Assembly (NCBI GenBank): GCA_937915825.1
Contig: CALGGT010000087.1
Span: forward strand, 1 to 11,512
DNA: 11,512 nucleotides
Source of the DNA: an uncultured Eubacterium sp.
GTDB lineage: Bacteria; Bacillota; Clostridia; Lachnospirales; Lachnospiraceae
Direction of reading: 5' to 3'
This document shows positions 6,144 through 11,512 of the stretch, piece after piece. Numbering within the stretch: the first letter of the stretch is position 1; each line of letters opens with the position of its first letter. Both the position numbers and the translations under genes were made by a program. The notes below the pieces were generated by a model that worked only from the letters and a program-made list of their open reading frames with translations, ran no database searches and was not told the DNA's origin.

Positions 6144-6311
6144 TTGGTTGAATGATTCGGAATTCTGTCCCAAAGGAGAAGAGAATTCCGGAGTGAATTC
6201 TTGGCCGAGACGAACTAGTAACGGAGGAACAATGAAAATGAATTCTGCATCTCGTGAATTCAAGATGAGAGGCAGAGTTGACTGAAAAGTATTTTAAAGG
6301 AGAGTAGAAAA
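6144..6311 (+). promoter_or_regulatory. Structured 5' leader with inverted repeat and clustered GAATTC hexamers
   Basis: CGGAATTCT (6158-6166) and AGAATTCCG (6182-6190) are perfect reverse complements with an AAAGGAG sequence in the loop. GAATTC occurs five times within 102 bases (6160, 6183, 6195, 6240, 6256), so several alternative pairings between the copies are possible. A 17-codon ORF with a good ribosome site lies in the second half. This suggests post-transcriptional control of the surface protein, but no known riboswitch class was recognised. Confidence 0.5.
6232..6285 (+). CDS. Candidate 17-aa leader peptide
   Basis: ATG at 6232 is preceded by GGAGG with a five-base gap (ACGGAGGAACAATG), as good a ribosome site as those of the large genes nearby. 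The frame encodes MKMNSASREFKMRGRVD and stops at TGA 6283-6285, 26 bases before the downstream ATG. The same frame is open back to 6130 but has no better start there. Its translation could influence folding of the leader or supply ribosomes to the next gene. There is no run of one regulatory amino acid, so classical attenuation is not indicated. It may not be a functional peptide. Confidence 0.4.
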   Translation: MKMNSASREFKMRGRVD

Positions 6312-7583
6312 ATGAGAAGAATATCACTATTTTTAGCAATTACACTTGCAATAGGTTTAGTTGGTGCAACACCGGAAGTTAGCTTACAGGCAAAAGAAAA
6401 AGTTAAACTAAGTTCTAAAAGAGTAACTGTTAATGTGGGAAAAGTTAAGAAAGTGTCTGTAAAGAATACTAAGAAAAAAGCTTCCTGGGAAATTACGAAG
6501 GGGAAAAAGATTATTAAAATTTCTGCCAAAAAGGCAAAAGATATTACGATTACCGGACTTAAAAAAGGTAAAGCAAAAATTGAGTGTAAGGTGGGTAAGA
6601 AGAGCTTTGTATGCGTTGTAACAGTAAAAGGAACTTTGACCAAGGAAGTGAATGTGGATGCTTCACAGACCCCAGCAGTGACTGAAAGTGCATTGCCGGA
6701 GGCAACAGAAAGTGCATCCCCTGCAGCAACAGAAAGTGCATCTCCTGCAGTGACAGAAAGTGCATCCCCTGCAGTGACAGAAAGTGCATCCCCGGCAGCA
6801 ACAGAAAGTACATTGCCGGAAGCAACAAGTAGTGCTTTACCGGAAGTAACAGCAAGACCTACACATGTTCCTACGACGGACAGACTTATGGCTGAGCCAC
6901 AGAAGGTTGAGTCAGAGATCACAGATGGTAGTATCGTGTTTAGTTTGGATAAATACTATTATTTCTACGGTTCGGATGTTGCCAGAATAATGATTGAGTC
7001 CGTAGAGTTTGTTGACAGCGCGACAGTACCAACAACGGAGGATGTACTTGGTTCTTTTGATGTTTCAGAAAAGCAGAACAAGAGTGTTATGGCCTGGTAC
7101 AAAGATGCAGATGAAGATGGATATTACGAGATGTATATAGGTCAGGATGGTGGAGTGATCGCCAACCCAAACAGTGATTATATGTTTTGTTGGATAGCCG
7201 GGACAGCAGAAAAAACTTCTGCTTTGGATTCTTCAAAGTGCCTTCTTGGTTTGGAAAACTTCTACACGGAGAATATTGAGTCGGCAAATTACATGTTTGC
7301 TTCGTTTGGTTGGTATAATTTCAAAAACATTTCACTGGGAGACTATTTTGCAACGCCGAATTTAAAAGAAGTTTTAGGCATGTTTGCTGATACCGGAAGT
7401 CGGTCGGAGCTTTATCTTGGAAAATCATTCTCTGTTGACGAGGTGCCAGAAGAGACCCTTGCCAGTATGTTTGGTGGAATTTCGGGTAGAGTAAGTAAAG
7501 TGATTGTGCCAAAGAATGTAAAAGATAGATTTGATGCTAATAAGAGCATTTCAGAATATCTTGAAGTTGAAGCGATTGAGTAA
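6312..7583 (+). CDS. Secreted protein: Ig-like N-domain, TESASP repeat linker, BspA-like C-domain
   Basis: A 423-residue exported protein. MRR plus a hydrophobic stretch (4-20) is a signal peptide, with likely cleavage after SLQA at residue 26. Residues 27-107 are very rich in lysine and resemble a bacterial Ig-like (Big2) domain, with KVKLSSKRVTVNVGKVKKVSVKN and ITITGLKKGKAKIECKVG strands. Residues 124-180 form octapeptide repeats of TESASPA(A/V) type, a flexible Ser/Thr/Pro/Glu linker. The C-terminal part (about 205-410) contains NFYTENIESANYMFASF and NLKEVLGMFADTG, which recall the LxxMF-type units of BspA/DUF285 leucine-rich surface proteins. No LPXTG or lipobox is visible, so wall attachment would rest on the basic domain. 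AAAGGAG (6296-6302) sets the start. It probably acts in adhesion or surface binding; the ligand is unknown. Confidence 0.8.
   Translation: MRRISLFLAITLAIGLVGATPEVSLQAKEKVKLSSKRVTVNVGKVKKVSVKNTKKKASWEITKGKKIIKISAKKAKDITITGLKKGKAKIECKVGKKSFVCVVTVKGTLTKEVNVDASQTPAVTESALPEATESASPAATESASPAVTESASPAVTESASPAATESTLPEATSSALPEVTARPTHVPTTDRLMAEPQKVESEITDGSIVFSLDKYYYFYGSDVARIMIESVEFVDSATVPTTEDVLGSFDVSEKQNKSVMAWYKDADEDGYYEMYIGQDGGVIANPNSDYMFCWIAGTAEKTSALDSSKCLLGLENFYTENIESANYMFASFGWYNFKNISLGDYFATPNLKEVLGMFADTGSRSELYLGKSFSVDEVPEETLASMFGGISGRVSKVIVPKNVKDRFDANKSISEYLEVEAIE
6681..6851 (+). repeat. 24-bp in-frame tandem repeats (octapeptide linker)
   Basis: Seven 24-bp units encode TES(A/T)(S/L)P(A/E)(A/V)-type octapeptides. 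The middle units are nearly identical in DNA, and the flanking ones diverge to TESALPEA and TSSALPEV. Such in-frame repeats can change copy number by slippage and so vary linker length between strains without breaking the reading frame. Confidence 0.9.
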
Positions 7584-7611
7584 ATTACGATTGTAAATAA
7601 AAAAGTCGAAG

Positions 7612-7649
7612 GGAGGCACTTCGTAAGGAAGTTGCCTCCTGTTTCTTTT
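7612..7649. terminator. Hairpin terminator after the secreted-protein gene
   Basis: Arms 7612-7622 (GGAGGCACTTC) and 7628-7639 (GAAGTTGCCTCC) pair with one bulged base around GTAAG, followed by TGTTTCTTTT. On the opposite strand the hairpin is followed by CTTTTTTATTT after a few bases, so it can also end the convergent ATPase gene. Its inner 16 bases are shared with the hairpin at 9212. Confidence 0.85.
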
Positions 7650-7654
7650 AGATT

Positions 7655-9019
7655 TTACCCAGAATAGATATCAGAGCCGTCTATGCATATATATCCCTTG
7701 GGTGTTGATTCAAAGCCACTAACAGATACAAATCCTATTTTTGAAACATCGAAACCGTGAATGCTGCGGATTTGAGCTTCTTCCTTTTTCATCTCGGAAA
7801 CCTGCATTGGAGAAAGATGATACTTTACTTCATAAAACTCATAGCTGTCTTTTCGTTGCAGCACAACATCAAATTCACCGTTCGTTTTATGAATGCTGTC
7901 ATCATAATAATATGTGCCGATATTGCGTATTCCTTTTAGATTACCGTTTTTGACCATCAAAGAAAAATAATCTCTGCATATTTCCTCAAAACGATGTGAG
8001 ATAAAGGTGAGGATGCTTTGGGCGACATATTCCTCATAAAACGCCTCGGCACCAATTACCTGAAGAGCGCTTTTATTTTTATAAACGTAGGTATAATAAA
8101 AGCGGAGAAGATTGTCGTTAATTTCGTAGTAAATTTTCTTTTTATCGTCAGGTCGGTTGATTGGTTGTTTTTTGAAGATCAGCTCCATATTCAAAACCGG
8201 TTTAAGTAGTTTTGAAAGACCGCCGTTTTTTTCAATTCTAAGAGCCTGCTCAATTTCGCTGTACTTTTTCTTCCCGTTTTTTAGAGCGGAGAATATACGT
8301 TCGGCGCCCGATACGTTGCTGAAATCTGATACCAAAAGATTATCGGCATAGTTGTATATAGAATGAGAAGGATTCAGGATGGTTGAAATTATATTGTCTT
8401 TCAGGGTTTTTTTGCTATTTAAAAATTCATTAACAAAAGGAGAGCCTCCGAAAACAGAATAAAATGCAACCTTGTCATACACACTTAATTCTGAGTAAAA
8501 TTCAGATGCTTCAATATAGTTAAGCTCCCTTAGCTGAATGATCGTTGAGAAACGTCCGTAAAGAGCGTTTTTTTCGTTGAGCAAATCCTTCATCATGCTT
8601 ACATGTGAGCCTGATATAAACAGATGAAGATTGATCAATGAATGATCAATAACCGACTGAAAAATTGAGTCAACGGTTTCTGACTTGTTGATTGCTTTTA
8701 AGTACGGATACTCGTCAATGACAATATTATAAGTTCCGTTAAGGGAATTCAGATATTTAAATAGCTCTTGAAAGGATGCAAACTCAATTCGTGCGGGTAA
8801 AATCTTTTCCCGAAGGAGAACCTCAACCAATCCGTCAACATTTGCCTTAAGAGAATCCTTAATGCATTCATAGTATGCGGTATTCTCCACACCATTCAAA
8901 ACGTGATTTATAAGGGTTGTCTTACCAACCTTTCGTTTGCCGTAAATCATTATACAGCCTGAATTCTTTTTAAGAAAGTCCCGGACCTCAGTTAACTCTT
9001 TTTCTCGACCTATAAACAT
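7655..9019 (-). CDS. DUF234-type AAA ATPase with PD-(D/E)XK-like C-terminus
   Basis: A 454-residue P-loop ATPase of the ATPase_2/DUF234 type. It opens with MFIGREKEL, the usual start of this family. The Walker A loop is GKRKVGKTT (27-35), Walker B IVIDEYP (99-105, D102/E103), and a sensor-like LFISGSH lies at 133-139. A winged-helix-like middle follows (YSEIEQALRIEKNGGLSKLLKPV). The C-terminal domain holds GEFDVVL (381-387) and YEFYEVKY (393-400), the D...ExK layout of PD-(D/E)XK nucleases with D384, E397 and K399. The family is common in archaea and anaerobic bacteria and its biological role is unsettled. Proposals include mobile-element or defence functions. It has its own promoter, an AAGGTGAT ribosome site directly before the ATG, and no co-transcribed partner. 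No signal peptide or membrane segment is present. Confidence 0.88.
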   Translation of the reverse strand: MFIGREKELTEVRDFLKKNSGCIMIYGKRKVGKTTLINHVLNGVENTAYYECIKDSLKANVDGLVEVLLREKILPARIEFASFQELFKYLNSLNGTYNIVIDEYPYLKAINKSETVDSIFQSVIDHSLINLHLFISGSHVSMMKDLLNEKNALYGRFSTIIQLRELNYIEASEFYSELSVYDKVAFYSVFGGSPFVNEFLNSKKTLKDNIISTILNPSHSIYNYADNLLVSDFSNVSGAERIFSALKNGKKKYSEIEQALRIEKNGGLSKLLKPVLNMELIFKKQPINRPDDKKKIYYEINDNLLRFYYTYVYKNKSALQVIGAEAFYEEYVAQSILTFISHRFEEICRDYFSLMVKNGNLKGIRNIGTYYYDDSIHKTNGEFDVVLQRKDSYEFYEVKYHLSPMQVSEMKKEEAQIRSIHGFDVSKIGFVSVSGFESTPKGYICIDGSDIYSG

Positions 9020-9069
9020 ATTATCACCTTATAAAATTTACTGAATTTATCTTCACTGAACCCACTGTC

Positions 9070-9098
9070 AGTATAACGCTATTGTTAACAAAAGTCAA
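9070..9098 (-). promoter_or_regulatory. Sigma-A-type promoter of the DUF234 ATPase gene
   Basis: Minus strand TTGACT (complement of 9093-9098), a 17-bp spacer and TATACT (complement of 9070-9075). The start point falls near 9063, giving a leader of about 44 bases that contains two TTCAGT(G/A)AA strings before the ribosome site. Confidence 0.85.
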
Positions 9099-9211
9099 GG
9101 GAATATTATGAGTTTTCCCGGCTATCCCCAATTCCGTCAAAATAATAAATGAGTTTATTTTATTCGTTGTTTCTCTTACTTGTGGCTCCCAGGCGATGTA
9201 ATATTCACATT

Positions 9212-9254
9212 AGGGTGTAACTTCCTTACGAAGTACACCCTAAGTTGCTTTTTT
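9212..9254 (+). terminator. Hairpin plus T run, sharing its core with the 7612 terminator
   Basis: AGGGTGT (9212-9218) pairs with ACACCCT (9235-9241) around AACTTCCTTACGAAGT (9219-9234), which itself folds, and T6 follows at 9249-9254. By polarity it stops + strand transcription, yet no + strand gene lies just upstream. On the - strand it lies 56 bases beyond the GH13 stop but has only a weak T-rich tail there, so it may serve that gene poorly. It may instead protect GH13 from antisense transcription. Confidence 0.65.
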
Positions 9255-9296
9255 CGTATGGTGGGTATGCCGCCAATTTTTAACCATGGATGTTTC

Positions 9297-10607
9297 TTAT
9301 CGTTCGGTTTTAATTAAGAGGGCAGTTTCCTTTGGAATAAAGAGTCCTCCCCCAAAGTCCACTTCCTGTTCGCTAATGAAATCGTATCCCTTCCCGGCTC
9401 TGGCATTAAAGTTTGCGGTAAAATCGTTCTCATCAATATTTAAGGCAAAGATAAATCGCTCGCTCTCCACTTCCCGTTCAAAGATCAGTTGCCGGTTGGT
9501 CAGTTGAAGCATTTCAATTCCACCGTAATTAAGCGCAGGATGGGACGTTTTGACATGGGTCAATTTCTGAATATAGTCACATAGATCATTCCAGACCGGC
9601 TGTTCAAAGCAGGGACGAAGTGTGGGATCCCCCTGGGATTTATCTCCGGGAACGCCCCACTCGGATCCGTAGTAAATACAAGGAATCCCCGGCATGGCAA
9701 AGAGAAGAGCGTAAGCCAAAGGAAGATGACTTTCCTTGTTCAGGATGGATGAGATTCTTGATACATCGTGATTATCCAGGAAGGAAACCAGATGCATGTC
9801 CCGGTACAGGCACCAGGGATCCTTTCCAAACTGGCGCTGCAGGGAATGGGCAATCTCAAAAAGATTGTAGGAATTAAAGGAAGAATAGATCCCCTTATAA
9901 CATTCATAGTTGGTAACGGAATGGCACATTTGTGGATTCAGGATCTGCTTGTAATCGCCGCCGATCATTTCTCCCTGCAAGAAGAAATCCGGTTTCCATT
10001 TCTCAGACTCCCTGCGTAAAAGGGATAGAAAATTCCGGTCTACCATATAGGCAACGTCCAGTCGAAGTCCGTCTATTCCAAATTCCTGAATCCATCCCTG
10101 AATGCTATCTGTTAAATATCTTATCACATCGGGATGGCTTAAATTGATCTTTACCAAATCGTAGTTTCCTTCCCAGCCTTCATAGTAGAAGCCGTCCTGA
10201 TAGGGGGAATTTCCCTGAAAATCCAGATAAAACCAATCTTTGTAGGAAGAGTCCCATTTCTTTTCCAATACGTCTTGAAAGGCGAAGAATCCCCGCCCTA
10301 CGTGATTGAAAACGCCATCCAAGATCACCTTGATCCCTTCTTCGTGAAGGGCATCGCAAACCTCTTTAAAATCCTGGTTGTTCCCAAGGCGTGTGTCGAT
10401 TTTGCGATAATCTCTGGTGTTATAGCCATGAGTATCTGACTCAAAAACAGGAGAAAAATACACCGCATTTATCCCCAGGTTTTTCAGGTGAGGAATCCAG
10501 TCCAGGACCTTGCGTATGCGAGAAACATTCTTTCCGTCATTTTCAAAGGGAGCTCCGCAAAATCCCAGAGGATATATTTGATAAAAAACACTTTCATTCG
10601 CCCACAT
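9297..10607 (-). CDS. Intracellular GH13 alpha-glucanase (alpha-amylase/cyclomaltodextrinase-like)
   Basis: A 436-residue (beta/alpha)8 glycoside hydrolase of family 13. It should hydrolyse alpha-1,4-glucosidic bonds in maltodextrins, cyclodextrins or related glucans. The four classical regions are visible: DGVFNH (97-102), GLRLDVA with nucleophile D184, LQGEMIG with acid/base E213, and FLDNHD with D281. HVGRGFFAFQDV and WCLYRDMHLVSFLDNHD resemble neopullulanase/cyclomaltodextrinase relatives, but the N-terminal carbohydrate-binding domain of those enzymes is absent. No signal peptide is present, so it acts in the cytoplasm on imported oligosaccharides. The open frame extends 50 codons further upstream, but the ATG at 10607 has a perfect AAGGAGG (10615-10621) seven bases before it and begins MWANESVFYQIYP, the normal family start. 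The gene stands alone, divergent from the ATPase on its right. Confidence 0.92.
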   Translation of the reverse strand: MWANESVFYQIYPLGFCGAPFENDGKNVSRIRKVLDWIPHLKNLGINAVYFSPVFESDTHGYNTRDYRKIDTRLGNNQDFKEVCDALHEEGIKVILDGVFNHVGRGFFAFQDVLEKKWDSSYKDWFYLDFQGNSPYQDGFYYEGWEGNYDLVKINLSHPDVIRYLTDSIQGWIQEFGIDGLRLDVAYMVDRNFLSLLRRESEKWKPDFFLQGEMIGGDYKQILNPQMCHSVTNYECYKGIYSSFNSYNLFEIAHSLQRQFGKDPWCLYRDMHLVSFLDNHDVSRISSILNKESHLPLAYALLFAMPGIPCIYYGSEWGVPGDKSQGDPTLRPCFEQPVWNDLCDYIQKLTHVKTSHPALNYGGIEMLQLTNRQLIFEREVESERFIFALNIDENDFTANFNARAGKGYDFISEQEVDFGGGLFIPKETALLIKTER

Positions 10608-10720
10608 GTTATAACCTCCTTCATGATCGATTATTGTACTTAGTGACAGATTTTTTATACTGTGATAGAACGATTTAAAACACCACACGACCACATTTCT
10701 GCTATCTGACCTCACATTAG

Positions 10721-10749
10721 ATTTTATCATTTTCCGGATGAAAATACAA
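10721..10749 (-). promoter_or_regulatory. Probable promoter of the GH13 gene
   Basis: Minus strand TTGTAT (complement of 10744-10749), 17 bp, then TAAAAT (complement of 10721-10726). This leaves a leader of about 105 bases before the ATG at 10607. A second AGTATAAA string near 10655-10662 is an alternative -10 closer to the gene but has a poorer -35. Confidence 0.55.
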
Positions 10750-10862
10750 GCATCCATGGCCGAGGGAGCTTGGATCGGTGGAGAGTTCGCGTTCGGCGTA
10801 TTACGGATGCTTTCGAAGGTATGGTAAATGAATCAGGTGTCTGCATGGAATCGTGGAGCCTC

Positions 10863-10891
10863 TTTACACCATATTTGAATTGTGTTATATT
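10863..10891 (+). promoter_or_regulatory. Probable promoter of the right-edge ATPase gene
   Basis: TTTACA (10863-10868), a 17-bp spacer and TATATT (10886-10891) lie about 70 bases before the ATG at 10963. Nothing else recognisable was seen between this and the GH13 promoter (10750-10862). Confidence 0.6.
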
Positions 10892-10962
10892 ATACAGTAA
10901 AGAATGACTCAGTAAATAGAATGATTCAGGAAATAATCAAATGATAGGGGGAATTGGGAAAT

Positions 10963-11512
10963 ATGAGAAACAAGAAGATTATTCGAAACAGGAAGGTTCG
11001 GACAATGAAGAAAATCGGGATAGGCTATGAAAACTATAAAGAATTCATAGATAAGGATATGTATTACATAGATAAAACAATGCTTATCAAAGATATTATA
11101 GAGCAGAGTGGGAAGGTGACGCTGTTCACCAGACCCCGTCGCTTCGGTAAGACGCTGACATTGTCCATGCTGCGTACTTTTTTTGAGATCGAGTATGACA
11201 GAGACGGGAACCTTATGGATAACAGCAGGTATTTTGAGGGGATGCGGATCCTGGATGCCTCTCCCAATATTCTCTCGATGATGGGACAGTATCCGGTGAT
11301 CAACTTGTCACTGAAGTCTGCGAAGCAACCGAGTTATAGAGAAGCAGCGCTGCAGATACGTGATGAAATTGTTTCAGAATTTAGTCGTCATAGCTATGTG
11401 AAGGATTCGGATCGATTATTGGAGCCGGAACGTCAGATGTTTCGTGAATTACTGAAACCTCGAATGAGAAGTGAGATCGGTTCAGAGGAGGATCTAAAAG
11501 CAGAAATCGGGC
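10963..11512 (+). CDS. AAA-ATPase-like protein (PF09820 type), 5' part only
   Basis: The first 183 codons of a gene that continues past the right edge. The pattern IGIGYENYKEFIDKDMYYIDKTMLIKDII (residues 18-46) followed by the P-loop LFTRPRRFGKTLTLSML (54-70) and SRYFEGMRI is typical of the PF09820 AAA-ATPase-like family. Its members normally continue to about 500-600 residues and carry a C-terminal PD-(D/E)XK nuclease-like domain (PF08011), not visible here. These genes occur in many copies in gut Firmicutes and Bacteroidetes and their function is unknown. Start choice is uncertain. ATG 10963 has a weak, distant AGGGGG. The in-frame ATG at 11005 is preceded by AGGAAGG at good spacing and starts nearer the conserved region. 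Confidence 0.85.
   Translation, partial: MRNKKIIRNRKVRTMKKIGIGYENYKEFIDKDMYYIDKTMLIKDIIEQSGKVTLFTRPRRFGKTLTLSMLRTFFEIEYDRDGNLMDNSRYFEGMRILDASPNILSMMGQYPVINLSLKSAKQPSYREAALQIRDEIVSEFSRHSYVKDSDRLLEPERQMFRELLKPRMRSEIGSEEDLKAEIG

Noticed and set aside
6160..6261. Cloning-vector or linker sequence suggested by repeated GAATTC and an ACTAGT site
   Set aside because: The hexamers are spaced irregularly in AT-rich sequence that runs smoothly from a native promoter into a native gene, and no vector backbone is seen.
6260..6922. A 220-codon open frame antisense to the secreted-protein gene
   Set aside because: It is produced by the repetitive octapeptide DNA and lysine-rich codons read backwards. It crosses the repeat region as a repetitive AGDALSV-like string and has no ribosome site.
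9140..9170. AT-rich inverted repeat AATAAA...TTTATT as a terminator
   Set aside because: The stem is only six A-T pairs and would be too weak. It is likely chance in AT-rich spacer.
10608..10757. A 50-codon N-terminal extension of the GH13 frame
   Set aside because: It covers the promoter, has no ribosome site and is not a signal peptide. The ATG at 10607 has a perfect ribosome site and the family-typical start.

Overview
The window looks like chromosome from a low-to-moderate GC Firmicute, most likely a gut or rumen Clostridium-class anaerobe of the Lachnospiraceae type. The support is strong AAGGAGG-type ribosome binding sites, sigma-A promoters with 17-bp spacers, a ferredoxin-dependent 2-oxoacid oxidoreductase, a BspA-like cell-surface protein and multi-family AAA ATPases. 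The family placement is inference, not proof.

Left edge (1 to about 530): a short partial gene and the N-terminal part of a second one (coiled coil, then a Pro/Val-rich hydrophobic stretch). They resemble phage virion-type proteins and do not match what follows. The second reads in frame into the C-terminal part of indolepyruvate:ferredoxin oxidoreductase subunit A. The normal N-terminal half of IorA is absent, so this is a chimera from either an assembly join or a real rearrangement.

Aromatic acid operon (about 500 to 4055, + strand): iorA (3' part), iorB, a PaaI-like hotdog thioesterase, a PaaK-type arylacetate-CoA ligase and a double-ACT-domain protein lie head to tail with 4-bp overlaps or gaps of 3 to 12 bp. 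The set can interconvert arylpyruvates, arylacetyl-CoAs and free arylacetates. A bidirectional hairpin terminator separates it from a convergent tryptophan synthase beta-like gene (trpB2, - strand), which has its own promoter and a perfect inverted repeat in its leader. Together they suggest a local aromatic amino acid salvage or fermentation module.

Intergenic region 5760 to 6300: a 144-bp MITE-like palindrome with a duplicated left end, then a strong promoter and a structured leader containing a 17-codon ORF and five GAATTC hexamers. This leads into a secreted protein (6312 to 7583) with a signal peptide, a Lys-rich Ig-like domain, a TES(A)SP octapeptide repeat linker and a BspA-like C-terminus.

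Right part: a DUF234-type AAA ATPase with a PD-(D/E)XK-like C-terminus (- strand). It is bracketed by two terminator hairpins with an identical 16-nt core in opposite orientations. Next come a cytoplasmic GH13 alpha-glucanase (- strand) and, divergent from it, the 5' part of a second ATPase of the PF09820 family that runs off the window end.
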